Assembly: GCF_002008225.1 (NCBI RefSeq) | Contig: NZ_MRDH01000037.1 | Span: 62,001 to 126,000, forward strand | DNA from: Agrobacterium salinitolerans | Lineage (GTDB): Bacteria > Pseudomonadota > Alphaproteobacteria > Rhizobiales > Rhizobiaceae | Direction of reading: 5' to 3' | Length of the DNA: 64,000 nt | Part shown: in pieces, positions 19,099 to 29,028 of the stretch | How the letters are laid out: each line of letters opens with the position of its first letter | How positions within the stretch are numbered: the first letter of the stretch is position 1 | Translations under genes and position numbers: made by a program | The notes under the pieces: generated by a model | Databases searched by the model: none | What the model saw: only the letters and a program-made list of their open reading frames with translations | What the model was told of the DNA's origin: nothing

Positions 19099-20640
19099 TC
19101 ACCGCGATGCGAGATCCATCACTTTAACCTGCGTGGCTTCACTTCTATCAAGAAACCCCGTCACCCGGCCTTCATGCATGACCATGACGCGGTCGCTCAT
19201 ACCCAGAACCTCCGGCATTTCGGATGAAATCATGATCACGGCGACGCCCTGGCGCGCCATCTCGCAAACCAGCTTGTGGATTTCGGCCTTAGCCCCGACA
19301 TCGATGCCGCGCGTCGGCTCATCCAGAATGAGAATGCGCGGTTTGGTCAGCATCCAGCGGCCGATCAACACCTTTTGCTGGTTGCCGCCAGACAGGTTCT
19401 CGATGCGCTCGTAAAGATGCGGCGTCTTGACCCGGAGCTTGCGGCACATGTCCTCGCAGGCTTCCGAAAGCGCGTTTTCCTGCACGAAACCATTGGCGAC
19501 ATATTTGTCCTGCAGGACGGCGATCTGCATGTTCTCCAGAATGTTCAGGATCAGCAGGCATCCCGTATCCTTGCGATCCTCCGTCAGGAACGCCATGCGG
19601 TGACTGATAGCCTTCGTCGGGCTGTCGATCGAAACCGGCTTACCGTCGATTGCAATCGTGCCCTTGGACGCGGGCGTTACACCGAACACCGTTTCCGCAA
19701 CATTGGAGCGGCCAGATCCGACGAGACCGGCGACGCCGAGAATTTCACCGGCGCGCACCTCGAAGGAAATGTCATGGAAAACGCCGTCGAGCGTGAGATT
19801 GTTGACCGAAAGCACAACGTCACCGATCGGAACCTCTTCCTTAGGGAACATCTGGGTGATTTCGCGACCCACCATCATGCGGATGATGTCGTCGCGCGTG
19901 ACTTCGGTCGACGCATGGGTGCCGATATATTTGCCGTCGCGGAAAACCGAAAACTCATCGGCGATCTCGAACAGTTCGTTCATCTTGTGGGTGATGTAGA
20001 CGATACCGATGCCGCGTTCCCGGAGATCGCGGATGATGCGGAAGAGATGCTCGACCTCGCGCTCCGTCAGCGCCGATGTCGGCTCGTCCATGATGAGAAC
20101 ATCGGAATCATACGAAACAGCCTTGGCGATCTCGACCATCTGGCGACTTGCCACCGAAAGCTCGCCAACGCGGGTCTCCGGGTCGAGATCGATGCCGAGC
20201 CTTTGAAGCAGCGTTTCGGTTCGACGATACATTTCGCCGTGATCGATGAAGCCCAGCCGGTTTTTTGGCTCGCGTCGTATCCAGATGTTTTCCGCCACCG
20301 TCATATAGGCCATCAGGTTCAGTTCCTGATGGATCATGGCAATGCCGTTTTCCAGCGCATCGAGCGGAGAATCGAGACGTATGCCGGCGCCTTTCAGGCG
20401 AATTTCGCCACTGTCCGGCTGATAAATGCCAGCCAGGATTTTCATCAGCGTCGATTTTCCGGCGCCATTCTCGCCCATCAGCGCATGCACGGTGCCGCGC
20501 TTCAGCTTGAACTGCACATCATCGAGCGCCACGACGCCGGGAAATTCCTTGCGTATGCCTTCCGCCGCGAGAAGATACTCCGCATTCGGCACGGCTCCGC
20601 TGGCGCGCACGGCGGCCATTGTCGATGGACTGACGACCAT
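19099..20640 (-). CDS. Sugar ABC transporter ATPase, RbsA type
   Basis: 513-residue tandem ATPase. The first domain has Walker [15 protein letters not shown] (about residue 50), signature [12 protein letters not shown] and Walker [11 protein letters not shown]. The second has a degenerate Walker A ([13 protein letters not shown]), signature [15 protein letters not shown] and [13 protein letters not shown], as in RbsA and relatives, where only one site is fully active. The ATG at 20640 follows GGAGGGTGAG and fits the family start better than the longer reading frame to 20739. It is the middle gene of the operon. Confidence 0.93.
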   Translation of the reverse strand: MVVSPSTMAAVRASGAVPNAEYLLAAEGIRKEFPGVVALDDVQFKLKRGTVHALMGENGAGKSTLMKILAGIYQPDSGEIRLKGAGIRLDSPLDALENGIAMIHQELNLMAYMTVAENIWIRREPKNRLGFIDHGEMYRRTETLLQRLGIDLDPETRVGELSVASRQMVEIAKAVSYDSDVLIMDEPTSALTEREVEHLFRIIRDLRERGIGIVYITHKMNELFEIADEFSVFRDGKYIGTHASTEVTRDDIIRMMVGREITQMFPKEEVPIGDVVLSVNNLTLDGVFHDISFEVRAGEILGVAGLVGSGRSNVAETVFGVTPASKGTIAIDGKPVSIDSPTKAISHRMAFLTEDRKDTGCLLILNILENMQIAVLQDKYVANGFVQENALSEACEDMCRKLRVKTPHLYERIENLSGGNQQKVLIGRWMLTKPRILILDEPTRGIDVGAKAEIHKLVCEMARQGVAVIMISSEMPEVLGMSDRVMVMHEGRVTGFLDRSEATQVKVMDLASR

Positions 20641-20878
20641 CTCACCCTCCACAATAGACAAAAATGACCGGAAACAGGCTTTGCCAGACGGCACACCTTG
20701 CCTCCGGGGAGGCTTGCAGCGCCATGCCGACCACGACATGAAAGCGCTGCAACACTTTGAATTGACTGAAATTCAATCGTAATCCGCTCACGCACCGAAA
20801 CTTGTCTTCGATGGCGTCGGAAACCGGCATCTGCCTCCAATATCAATCTGAACGGGCGCAGATGCCGGAAGGCGGCCG

Positions 20879-21808
20879 TTAGTTCTTGGCCACGTAGTCC
20901 TTGACGTTTTCAGGCGTGACGAGCTGGAACGGAATGTAGACCTTCTTCTCCACCTTGTCGCCCTTGGCGAGCTTCAACGCAGCATCGAGCGCACCCTTGC
21001 CCTGGCCTGCCGCATCCTGGAACACCGTCACATCCAGATCGCCCGCCTGCATGGCGGCAAGGGCGTCCTGCGTGGCGTCAACACCGGCAACGACATAGCT
21101 CTTCATATCCTTGCCTGCGGCCTTCAGGGCCTGGATCGCGCCAATCGCCATTTCATCGTTGTTGGCGATGACGGCGTTAAATTCGATGCCGCTGGAGAGC
21201 CAGTTGGTCACGAGGTCGGAACCCTGCGTACGCTGCCAGTTTGCGGTCTGCTCTTCAACAACCGAAATGCCCTTGCATTCGTCTGTCATCAGAACGTCTT
21301 TCGCAGACTGCGTGCGCATGCGCGCCGCCTGGTTGGAAAGCTCGCCCATCATGATGACCGCATTGCCCTTGCCACCGAGAAGGCGGCAAACTTCTTTCGC
21401 TTCAAGCGTGCCGGCAACCGTTTCGTCGGAGGCAACGAATGCCTGGCCGTCCGGCAGGCTATCAACGTTCACCGGCTGGCGGTTGACGTAAACCAGCGGA
21501 ATCTTGGCGTCGGCGGCGAGCTTCGACATGGCCGCTGTCGCATCCGTATCAACCGGATTGACGATAATCGCATCGACCTTGGACGCGATGAAATTCTGGA
21601 TCTGGCTCTGCTGCTTGGCGACGTCGTTCTGCGCGTCCTCGACCTGCAGCGAGACGCCATTCAGTTCCTTGGAATAATCCTGCATGCCGTTGCGCAGCAC
21701 GGTCAGGAAGTTGTCGTCGAACAGCGCCATCGAGACACCGATGGTCTCCGCGTGGGCCGCTGTGCCGAGAAGCACAGACATGGCTGCGCCGATGATAAAT
21801 TTCCTCAT
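20879..21808 (-). CDS. Sugar ABC transporter substrate-binding protein (ribose/inositol type)
   Basis: 309-residue periplasmic binding protein of the ribose-binding fold. A signal peptide ends GTAAHA before ETIGVSMALFDDNF. Later motifs are FIASKVDAIIVNPVDTDA, IANNDEMAIGAIQALKAAG and VAGVDATQDALAAMQAGDLD, the hinge and ligand-pocket segments. The last stretch, with TVFQDAAGQG, recalls myo-inositol-binding proteins as much as ribose binders; specificity is unproven. The start at 21808 follows GGAGAAAAA. It is the first gene of the operon and is followed by a 238-base gap that could hold an mRNA processing or stabilising element. Confidence 0.9.
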   Translation of the reverse strand: MRKFIIGAAMSVLLGTAAHAETIGVSMALFDDNFLTVLRNGMQDYSKELNGVSLQVEDAQNDVAKQQSQIQNFIASKVDAIIVNPVDTDATAAMSKLAADAKIPLVYVNRQPVNVDSLPDGQAFVASDETVAGTLEAKEVCRLLGGKGNAVIMMGELSNQAARMRTQSAKDVLMTDECKGISVVEEQTANWQRTQGSDLVTNWLSSGIEFNAVIANNDEMAIGAIQALKAAGKDMKSYVVAGVDATQDALAAMQAGDLDVTVFQDAAGQGKGALDAALKLAKGDKVEKKVYIPFQLVTPENVKDYVAKN

Positions 21809-21956
21809 TGTTTTTCTCCTCCATGGCGTCCGGCGCCGCCTCTCCCAGCCGGAGGCGGACCTTAAAGCCCGCCGCAACCTCCTCACATCAGAAAACGGAA
21901 TAATGAAACCGAATTTCTGCCTGCCCGATATATTTATTCCATTTTTGGCCTGAACG

Positions 21957-22118
21957 TCAATGCTTTCTTCGTGACCTTGTTACAGAGCGATGCAAAAGCG
22001 AGGCAAAGCCCAGCTTCAGAGGATCATAAGGCGTCCAGAACAGGCCGGTCACGGCGGTGGTGAGCAGGTGGGCGGTGAAAAAGCCGCCGACAAGCCCGTT
22101 AAGTGTGAACTTTTTCAT
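21957..22118 (-). pseudogene. Peptide ABC permease (DppC type) N-terminal fragment
   Basis: A 53-codon frame starting at the ATG at 22118 reads as the N terminus of a DppC/OppC-type permease: one hydrophobic segment followed by FWTPYDPLKLGFASLL, the segment that in intact proteins precedes the GTDxFGRD motif. It then changes into unrelated sequence and stops. It is too short to function. It does not match the intact DppC-type gene at 32246-33127, so it comes from a different transporter. The assignment rests on one motif. Confidence 0.5.
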
Positions 22119-22124
22119 TCGGCA

Positions 22125-22550
22125 ACCACACGCGGATCGAAGAGGGGATCGCTGCCGGCCGATCACAATGAGCGGAATGTTTGGGCAGGTCCTTGACGGT
22201 GATTTCGTCAAGCGCGGCCAGGGGATGATCCTCCCGGACCACACAGACGCTTTTGCCGGGCGCGAGACGCTCGACATCGATGCCCGGACCGATCTCGCCT
22301 TCCATCCGCAGGAAACCGAGATCGATCACCCGTTCGCCGACGAACTTGTTGATGGCGGTCGTCGTTTCAAAAAAGTCTCTATCCGAACGCCGGAAAAATC
22401 CCTGACATAATTGATCAGCATGGCGGGCGCGAAATTCTCCCACATGCTGCTCGGCAGGCCGATGCGGACGATTTTCGGGCCAGCCGCGCCATTGCGCAGA
22501 TCCTCGGCGTCGCCCGTTAGCCGGTATGGTTGCCGGTTACAGTTCCACCT
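22125..22550 (-). pseudogene. LysR-type regulator remnant, frameshifted
   Basis: Three minus-strand frames line up with the effector domain of a LysR-type regulator: IVRIGLPSSMWENFAPAML in the first, then ETTTAINKFVGERVIDLGFL and GKSVCVVREDHPLAALDEI in the second, then IPLIVIGRQRSPLR in the third. The breaks are near 22380 and 22190. The N-terminal helix-turn-helix and the C-terminal end are missing. With the adjacent permease fragment it suggests that a regulator-plus-transporter locus once stood here and was lost by deletion. Confidence 0.65.
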
Positions 22551-23481
22551 CACAAACCGTGTCGTGGGTGGCCACGCATGCCTCTCCTGATGGCGTCACC
22601 CAGCCGCGGAACATGCCGGGGGTATTGTAAGGCGCGGCAATGCCACCTTCGGCATCGATCGCAACGAGACCGGCACCGATCTCATAAGGCGCCAGATCCT
22701 TGTGGACGAGATTGCCGGCGGCGGTTTCCAGATCCTGCCCGAGATAGGCGACGCGGGACGCAATCTCGTGGCCGACGACATAGCGGATGAAAAACTCGCC
22801 CTTGCCGGTGCCGGAAACGGCGCAGGCACCATCACGCGCATAGGTGCCGGCCCCGATCACCGGGCTGTCGCCAACCCGCCCCTCCGGCTTGTTGGTGTAA
22901 CCGCCGGTGGAGGTGGCGGCGGCGAGATGCCCCGCCGCATCGAGCGCCACAGCCCCGACGGTTCCGTGCTTTTCGTTTTCCGTCGCTTCGGTACCGGCGG
23001 AGGCATGGCGCTTCATCGCTGCCAGTGCCTCAAGGCGTTTTTGCGTGGTGAAATAGGATTGAGGCTCGGTGGCGAGCCCCTTTTCCTTTGCGAAGCAGTC
23101 GGCCGCCTCCCCCGTCAGATAGACGGCACGCTCATCCGCCATCAGCGCGCGGGCCGCCTTTACCGGGTTGCGAATGGCGCGGGAGGCGCTGATCGCGCCC
23201 GCCGCCAGCGTCGCGCCGTCCATGATCGAGGCATCGAGTTCATGAATGCCGTTTTCGTTGAGCGCCGCCCCGTGACCGGCATTGAAATGCGGACTGTCCT
23301 CCATGACGACGACCGCCGCCTCAACCGCTTCAAGCGCGGTTCCGCCAGCCTTCAGCACGCCATAACCGGCGCGTAGCGCCGCTGCCAGATCGTCGCGCGC
23401 GGCAGCCCACTCCCCGGCCGTCATGCTGTCTTCCGGCATCACGCCGCAACCACCGTGAATGGCCAGTGCGATCTTCGTCAT
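22537..23481 (-). CDS. Isoaspartyl peptidase / plant-type L-asparaginase
   Basis: 314-residue Ntn-hydrolase precursor of the IaaA/EcAIII family. It begins IALAIHGGCGV and contains FNAGHGAALNENG. Autocleavage is expected between Gly173 and Thr174 in KHGTVGAVALD, exposing Thr174 as nucleophile. RVGDSPVIGAGTYA and GTGKGEFFIR are the substrate-binding parts of the small subunit. Such enzymes release aspartate from beta-aspartyl peptides. It is the last gene of the leftward peptide/hydantoin cluster, 45 bases after the first hydantoinase gene. It may process imported isopeptides or products of the neighbouring enzymes. Confidence 0.92.
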   Translation of the reverse strand: MTKIALAIHGGCGVMPEDSMTAGEWAAARDDLAAALRAGYGVLKAGGTALEAVEAAVVVMEDSPHFNAGHGAALNENGIHELDASIMDGATLAAGAISASRAIRNPVKAARALMADERAVYLTGEAADCFAKEKGLATEPQSYFTTQKRLEALAAMKRHASAGTEATENEKHGTVGAVALDAAGHLAAATSTGGYTNKPEGRVGDSPVIGAGTYARDGACAVSGTGKGEFFIRYVVGHEIASRVAYLGQDLETAAGNLVHKDLAPYEIGAGLVAIDAEGGIAAPYNTPGMFRGWVTPSGEACVATHDTVCEVEL

Positions 23482-23526
23482 GTGCTCACTCCCTCGTCGC
23501 CCCGCCAGCGGCAGGGCCTCTTCCCG

Positions 23527-25065
23527 TCAATGAAAGGCGATATCGCCGATGACCCGCACGCGCACCCTGCGAGCGCCGCCAGGCAGATAGGCGATCGGAA
23601 TATCCTCCACCTCAAGCGTCTTGAGGCTTGCCCGCTCCGCGCCAGACGCGACCGCCGCGTTCTGCGCCTCGGTCTCGGCTTTCGCAAGTGCTTCGTCCCG
23701 GCTCAGGCCGGAAAAGACCTGATCGACTTCGCCGGAAACCTGCGCCATCGCCGCGCCGAGCGCATTGGCGACGCCAGCATTTTCCACGCGCAGCACTTCC
23801 GACGCTCCAGGAACCCGCTCGGGGATAAGGAACGCCCCGCCGCCGACGGCAATGAGCGGCACATCCTCGGCCGAGGTCTTCATCTGGTCGAAGCTGTCCG
23901 CCACCATGTCACGGATGCGTTGAAGTGTGGCCTGCACGAATGCCGGATCAAGGTCTTTTACACGGTCGCGGTCACCCATCTCGATCAGGCCTGCGGCCAC
24001 CGCAATATCCGATGTCGTCAGCGTCTCACCGCCGAAAACACGGGCTTCCGTCAGAATGCGGTAACCGACCGAGCGCGGACCGATCTTGCCCGTCTCAGGG
24101 TCGACGATGGTGCCGCCGCCGAGCGCAATCGGCAGAAGATCGGGCATACGGAAGAGCGTGCGCACCCCACCGATATGAACGATATTGTTCGCCTCCCGTG
24201 GAAAACCGCCGACAAGGCAGCCGATATCGGAAGTGGTGCCGCCAACATCCACCACCATGGCATCGGAAAGCCCGGTGAGGAAGGCTGCCCCGCGCATCGA
24301 GTTGGTCGGGCCGGAAGCGAAGCTGTGTACGGGGTTCGCAGCCGCGACATCCGCGAGCGCCACGGTGCCGTCATTCTGGGTCAGATAAAACGGCGCCTTC
24401 ACACCGGCTTCGCGCAGCGCATCCGAAAATGCCTGCACCGTGGTCTTGCCGAGCGTTTGCAGCGCTGCGTTCAGCAGGGCCACATTCTCCCGCTCCAGAA
24501 GCCCGATACGGCCAAGCGTATGGGAGAGCGTGATGCGTGCATCGGGAATGACTGAACGGACGATTTCCGCCGCCCGCACCTCGCACTCCGTCGTCAACGG
24601 CGAGAAAGTCGCCGAAATGGCGATGGAGGTGATGCCCGCATCGCGAATTTTCATCGCCGCTTCGCGGATTTCATCGGGAACCATGGGCACCAGCGGACTG
24701 CCGTCATACTCATGGCCGCCATGGACCATGAAGATCAGCGGATCGACGGCATCGCGCAGATCCCCAGGCCAGTCGCACATGGGCGGAAGCGAGGAACCGG
24801 TGGGCAACGCGATGCGGATCGCCGCAACCCGCTCCAGCCGGGCGCGCTCCACCACCGCATTGGTGAAATGGGTGGTGCCGATCATCACCGCATCAATCGG
24901 CCGGTCCGCAGCGCCTACGTGGCCCGCCACATGAGCGAGCGCCGACTTTACGCCGGAGAGGACATCCTGCGTGGTTGGAACCTTGATGGACGCGACGATG
25001 GTGTCTCCATCGATCAAAACGGCATCCGTATTGGTGCCGCCAACGTCAATACCGATGCGTTTCAT
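23527..25065 (-). CDS. Hydantoinase/oxoprolinase HyuA-type protein, copy 1
   Basis: 512 residues, the size of the single-chain HyuA (hydantoinase A/oxoprolinase) group. The N terminus MKRIGIDVGGTNTDAVLIDG is the ATPase-like phosphate loop, and VDVGGTTSDIGCLVGGFPRE the second one. MIGTTHFTNAVVER, FASGPTNSMRGAAFL and PIALGGGTIVDPETG are also family segments. HyuA proteins open cyclic amides such as hydantoins or 5-oxoproline using ATP, usually with a HyuB partner, which is absent here. Instead it overlaps a DUF917 gene in an ATGA, so the two proteins are probably made together. A second such pair lies 3 kb upstream in the same cluster. Confidence 0.9.
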   Translation of the reverse strand: MKRIGIDVGGTNTDAVLIDGDTIVASIKVPTTQDVLSGVKSALAHVAGHVGAADRPIDAVMIGTTHFTNAVVERARLERVAAIRIALPTGSSLPPMCDWPGDLRDAVDPLIFMVHGGHEYDGSPLVPMVPDEIREAAMKIRDAGITSIAISATFSPLTTECEVRAAEIVRSVIPDARITLSHTLGRIGLLERENVALLNAALQTLGKTTVQAFSDALREAGVKAPFYLTQNDGTVALADVAAANPVHSFASGPTNSMRGAAFLTGLSDAMVVDVGGTTSDIGCLVGGFPREANNIVHIGGVRTLFRMPDLLPIALGGGTIVDPETGKIGPRSVGYRILTEARVFGGETLTTSDIAVAAGLIEMGDRDRVKDLDPAFVQATLQRIRDMVADSFDQMKTSAEDVPLIAVGGGAFLIPERVPGASEVLRVENAGVANALGAAMAQVSGEVDQVFSGLSRDEALAKAETEAQNAAVASGAERASLKTLEVEDIPIAYLPGGARRVRVRVIGDIAFH

Positions 25066-26138
25066 GGGAATACCGATCTGAAATCAATGTCATAACCGAA
25101 GGCGCGCGGGCCGACAGCGGCGATGCCGGCAGGTGTCGTCAAAAGTTCCGGCGCAGGCAGGGCGACAACCGTGACGCGCTGGCCGTAGCGCACCGATTCC
25201 GTACCGATGGCGCCGCCGGAAACCGTATCGAGAAGGCAGAGCAGGTCCGGCGTCATGGCGACCGGCTGGCCATCGCGGAAAGCGACCGCCCATTCGTTCT
25301 GGAAGGCCAGCTCCATGCGCGAACCGCGGTCGGCATCGACGCCTTCAATGGTCGTGCTGCCGCGCAGGAAACCACCCGTGGTCTCACGGGCCACATCAAC
25401 CACTTTGCCGCGGAACAGTTGCTTGCCGCCCTCATGGTCGAGAACCGCCTGAACTGGATCGTCATGACGCGCACGCGCCTCCATCACCGCGCGTCCAAGT
25501 TTTGTCGCCTGGGTGACAGTGTAATGAATGCCCCATTCCTTCACTTCCTTGCCGGTGCGCGGCGCCTTGCAGGTGGCGGCGGTTGAGCCGACTTCCGTGC
25601 AGACCTTGCGCGAGATGCGCTCCATCCATTTCCACGAAGCCGCGCGCGTCACGATAACCTCATTGTCGCGCACATCGACCAGCGACAGCGGAAACATCGG
25701 CAGGTTGCCGATGGCGAAGGATGTCATCTGCGCTTCCGGATAGGCCCGTCCCATGGCATCGGCATTAACGACCGGCCGGTCGAGCACGGCGGCGGCGAGG
25801 AAGGATGACAGCGCATTGGAACCGCCGATCTCCACGCTCATGATCGCCCGGAACGGCTTGCCGAGATAATCCTCCATCACCTCGACGGCGCGGGCAAGAT
25901 GCACGGGGTCCCCCAGCCGTTCCTGACCGACAAGCGGCGCACCCATCTTGGAGACGACGGCAACCATATCGTCATCGGCGAGCGACATGGGATCCATGAC
26001 CTTCACCCGTCTGCCCTCGGCATAAAGACGGCGCAGGTTGAGCGTCGATATATAGGGATTGCCTCCCCCACCGGTTCCAAGAATCCAGGCGCCGGTGGCC
26101 AGAGGTTCGATATCGTCTTCGGAAAATTCCTGGATCAT
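25062..26138 (-). CDS. DUF917 family protein, copy 1
   Basis: 358 residues covering the whole DUF917 family (renamed in Pfam after S-methyl-thiohydantoin desulfurase). The N-terminal IEPLATGAWILGTGGGGNPY is the hallmark glycine-rich segment; SVEIGGSNALSSFLAAA and DAMGRAYPEAQMTSF follow. These proteins are found beside HyuA-type hydantoinases. Its stop overlaps the HyuA start by four bases, and the binding-protein gene lies 117 bases upstream. The exact reaction is not established to my knowledge; processing of a hydantoin or thiohydantoin ring is inferred from family and neighbours. Confidence 0.87.
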   Translation of the reverse strand: MIQEFSEDDIEPLATGAWILGTGGGGNPYISTLNLRRLYAEGRRVKVMDPMSLADDDMVAVVSKMGAPLVGQERLGDPVHLARAVEVMEDYLGKPFRAIMSVEIGGSNALSSFLAAAVLDRPVVNADAMGRAYPEAQMTSFAIGNLPMFPLSLVDVRDNEVIVTRAASWKWMERISRKVCTEVGSTAATCKAPRTGKEVKEWGIHYTVTQATKLGRAVMEARARHDDPVQAVLDHEGGKQLFRGKVVDVARETTGGFLRGSTTIEGVDADRGSRMELAFQNEWAVAFRDGQPVAMTPDLLCLLDTVSGGAIGTESVRYGQRVTVVALPAPELLTTPAGIAAVGPRAFGYDIDFRSVFP

Positions 26139-26255
26139 GCGTCATCCTCGGGCATGCCGTAGCCTTTCCGGCCGCAGGCGATGCTCCTTCCCTTTGAAGT
26201 TCCAAGTCTGGCCAACCCCGCCGTCTGGGCGGGGCCGGTTTTCATGAGGTGAAGA

Positions 26256-27851
26256 TCACTCCGCCTTGCAGTCCCAATGGAAGTTGGAGAAGTTCAGGTC
26301 CCAGCTCTGCATGGGAATGAACTCGTAACCCTGAAGGCACTTGTTCGCCGCATAACGGCGGTTCGGCGCAACGGCCCAGACGTCAGGCTGAAGATCAACG
26401 ATCTTCGTCTGCAGTTCCTTGTAGGTGGCGTTCTGCTCGTTGACATCGGTGGTGGCGCGAACCTTGTCGATCAGCCCGTCGATTTCCGCATTCTGCAACC
26501 ATTCCATCGACATCCAGGTGCCGGATGCCTTGGAGTGATACTGGTTGTAGAACATCGCATCCGGCGACGGATAGGTCGGCGAAATATTCACCTGCGTCGA
26601 TGCCGGCGTCGTTTCCGGCTTGGAAGAAAGCTCGACGATGCGGTTCCACGGCTCCGGCTTGATATCGAGCGTGATTCCGATCTGCTCGAGGCTGGATTGC
26701 AGAAGCAGCGCCACTTCGGCCTCAAAGGCGAGCGACGCGACGTAGCTGTTGACGAGCGTGATCTTCTGGCCGGCATATTTCGACTTCGCCAGCTCTTCCT
26801 TGGCTTTTTCCAGATCGTAAACGCCGGGCTGGATATCGCCATTATGCGCGTCCTTGAACGCGTCGGAAAGCGGACCCGTCATATCGAAGCCCGGATAGAT
26901 CACTTCCTGGATCGTCTTGTAGTCGGTCGCATAGGCGATGGCGCGGCGCACATGAACGTCGTCGGTCGGATAGACCTTGGTGTTGAGCTTGATGACGAAA
27001 CCGCCGGCGGTGCGGGTCTGGATCAGCTTGTAACCCTTCATGCGGCCGATGGATTCATAGGTGTCGTTGCCAAGCCCGTGTGAGGACAGGCCGAGTTCGC
27101 CCTTTTCCGCCAGTGCCTTGACGGTCGCGTCGTCGCTGGTCTGCACGAAGCGCACTTCATCGATCGGCTTGCCCTTGGTCCAGCCGAGGAAATAATCGGC
27201 ATTGCGGGCGATGACCATATCGGCGGAACGATTGTAGCTGACCAGCTTGTAGGGGCCGGAACCGGCGGAATGTTCGCCGACATAGGCCTCACCCCATTTG
27301 TCTTCGGGCTTGGCATTGCCCTCGATCAGCGTCTTGTTCATCGCCATCATCAACGGCGTCGCCGCCATGAAGGGCGAGAACTGGCGCTCGATCTTCATGA
27401 CCAGCGTGGCATCGTCAGGCGCGGTGACGTTTTCGGGCTTCAGCACGCCGACGATGAGGTTCGACGGCCCCTTGTTGATACCGAGCAGGCGCTGGATCGA
27501 CCAGGCAAGATCGGCAGCCTTCACCGCCGTGCCATCCTGGAATTTCGCATCGTCGCGCAGGTGGAAGGTGTAAGTCAGGCCGTCCTCGGAAATCTCCCAG
27601 GATTTCGCCAGATGCGGCACGATTTCGCCCTTGGCGTTCACCGTGGTCAGACCGTCATACATGTTCACGATGGCCATGTAGCCGGTGTAGTCGGTCACTT
27701 TCGCCGGGTCGAGCGAGCTGAATATCTGCATGGTGTTGACCGCCACCGACACCTTGTCTTCCGCAAAGGATGCGGAAGAGACAAGCGGCAACGTAAGCGC
27801 CGTGCCGAGTGCCAGCGCGGCGAGACGGGAAGAAACTACAGGCATTTTCAT
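26256..27851 (-). CDS. Peptide-type ABC transporter substrate-binding protein
   Basis: 531-residue family-5 (DppA/OppA-like) periplasmic protein. A signal peptide ends VSSASFA before EDKVSVAVNTMQIFSSLDPAK. Family segments include PHLAKSWEISEDGLTYTFHL near residue 90 and VRRAIAYATDYKTIQ in the second half. The start is supported by AAAGAGGAG. It binds the substrate for the DppBC/DF-type importer encoded further upstream in the same direction; the hydantoinase and DUF917 genes in between link uptake with breakdown. The ligand could be a peptide or a cyclic-ureide compound. Confidence 0.92.
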   Translation of the reverse strand: MKMPVVSSRLAALALGTALTLPLVSSASFAEDKVSVAVNTMQIFSSLDPAKVTDYTGYMAIVNMYDGLTTVNAKGEIVPHLAKSWEISEDGLTYTFHLRDDAKFQDGTAVKAADLAWSIQRLLGINKGPSNLIVGVLKPENVTAPDDATLVMKIERQFSPFMAATPLMMAMNKTLIEGNAKPEDKWGEAYVGEHSAGSGPYKLVSYNRSADMVIARNADYFLGWTKGKPIDEVRFVQTSDDATVKALAEKGELGLSSHGLGNDTYESIGRMKGYKLIQTRTAGGFVIKLNTKVYPTDDVHVRRAIAYATDYKTIQEVIYPGFDMTGPLSDAFKDAHNGDIQPGVYDLEKAKEELAKSKYAGQKITLVNSYVASLAFEAEVALLLQSSLEQIGITLDIKPEPWNRIVELSSKPETTPASTQVNISPTYPSPDAMFYNQYHSKASGTWMSMEWLQNAEIDGLIDKVRATTDVNEQNATYKELQTKIVDLQPDVWAVAPNRRYAANKCLQGYEFIPMQSWDLNFSNFHWDCKAE

Positions 27852-27894
27852 TATCGTTCTCCTCTTTATTGCGGGTCATTGGCCCCGCTTATGG

Positions 27895-29028
27895 TTAGGC
27901 AGCCTTGCTGACCGGAACGGGCAGCGGTGAGAAAGGAATGTCGGGGTAACCGAAGGCCGCCGGCCCGACGACTTCGAGCGCACGGGCGCTGCGCAGCAGG
28001 TCGTGGCAGGGGATGGCGATGACGGCCACACGCTGGCCGTAGCGCAGCACTTCGGTAGTGATCGGGTAACCCGTGTCGACATCGAGCAGGACAATCAGGT
28101 CGGGGACCGTCACTTCCACCTTGCCATCACGGGAAAACAGCAGAAATTCGTTCTGGATGGCGACGCCCGCCGTCTGGCCGGCGCAATCGTCGAAGCCGGA
28201 CAGCGTGAGATCGCCGACCGCGAAACCACCGCGCAGATGGCGCTTCAGATCGGTGATCTTGCCGTTGAAGATGCGCCGCCCGCCTTCGAGCGCGCAGACC
28301 GCGGCAATCGGGTCTTCCTGCTGCTTGCGGGCTCGGATCACGGCCTCGCCGATGGCAATCGCCTTGGTGTAGGTTTTCGGAATGCCGTACTGGTGCACAT
28401 AATGCGCCTGCATCGGTGCGGTCGCCAGCATCGCGCCGCCACCCTGCGAGACGACGCAGGCGCGCGCCATGCGCTCGTGCCAGACCTCGGAAACGGCATG
28501 GCTGAAGATGACGGCATTGCCGTGCAGATCGCACATCACCGATGGCGTGGAACTATGACCGTAAATGGAGAAGGTGGTCATCTGCATTTCCGGGAATGCC
28601 CGGCCCATGCCGTCGCAATCGAGGATTGGCAGGCCACCCAGCGCCGCCGTTACCAGCGGGTTCATGGAGTTGGAGCCACCGATTTCCTCGCAGACGATGG
28701 CGTCTACCGGCGTGCGGATCAGCTCTTCCATCGCGCGCAGGCAGCGCAGGCCTTCGCGGCCTTCACGAATGCGCTCTACTCCGACAACAGGTGCGCCGAT
28801 GCCGCCGATGGACATGCACAGCGCGTCCGGCTCGATTGCGTCGGTCGCGAGGATCTTCATTTCGTACCCGGCTTTCATGGCTTCCAGCGCCAGCAACTTG
28901 CCGAGATAAGGATTGCCGCCGCCGCCCGTGCCGAGAATGCCGGCACCGATTTCCAGCGCGTCGAGATCTTCACGGGTCAGCGTCCGCAATGCCGCTTCGT
29001 CATATTTCAGCTTGCGCGTCTCAGCCAT
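27895..29028 (-). CDS. DUF917 family protein, copy 2
   Basis: 377-residue paralogue of the protein at 25062-26138, with the same hallmark, LEIGAGILGTGGGGNPYLG, and EEIGGSNSMNPLVTAALGG and DGMGRAFPEMQMTTF. The ATG at 29028 is chosen because GGGAGCC lies at proper distance; it overlaps the stop of the preceding hydantoinase by eight bases. The two copies are clearly diverged, so the pair is an old duplication or a two-substrate arrangement, not a recent repeat. Confidence 0.87.
   Translation of the reverse strand: MAETRKLKYDEAALRTLTREDLDALEIGAGILGTGGGGNPYLGKLLALEAMKAGYEMKILATDAIEPDALCMSIGGIGAPVVGVERIREGREGLRCLRAMEELIRTPVDAIVCEEIGGSNSMNPLVTAALGGLPILDCDGMGRAFPEMQMTTFSIYGHSSTPSVMCDLHGNAVIFSHAVSEVWHERMARACVVSQGGGAMLATAPMQAHYVHQYGIPKTYTKAIAIGEAVIRARKQQEDPIAAVCALEGGRRIFNGKITDLKRHLRGGFAVGDLTLSGFDDCAGQTAGVAIQNEFLLFSRDGKVEVTVPDLIVLLDVDTGYPITTEVLRYGQRVAVIAIPCHDLLRSARALEVVGPAAFGYPDIPFSPLPVPVSKAA

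Noticed and set aside
19276..20667. Plus-strand open frame of 463 codons opposite the RbsA-type ATPase
   Set aside because: Antisense shadow of a well-supported gene without family features of its own.
21957..22118. The permease fragment as a partial copy of the intact DppC-type gene at 32246-33127
   Set aside because: The N termini do not match beyond the general family motif, so a separate origin is more likely.
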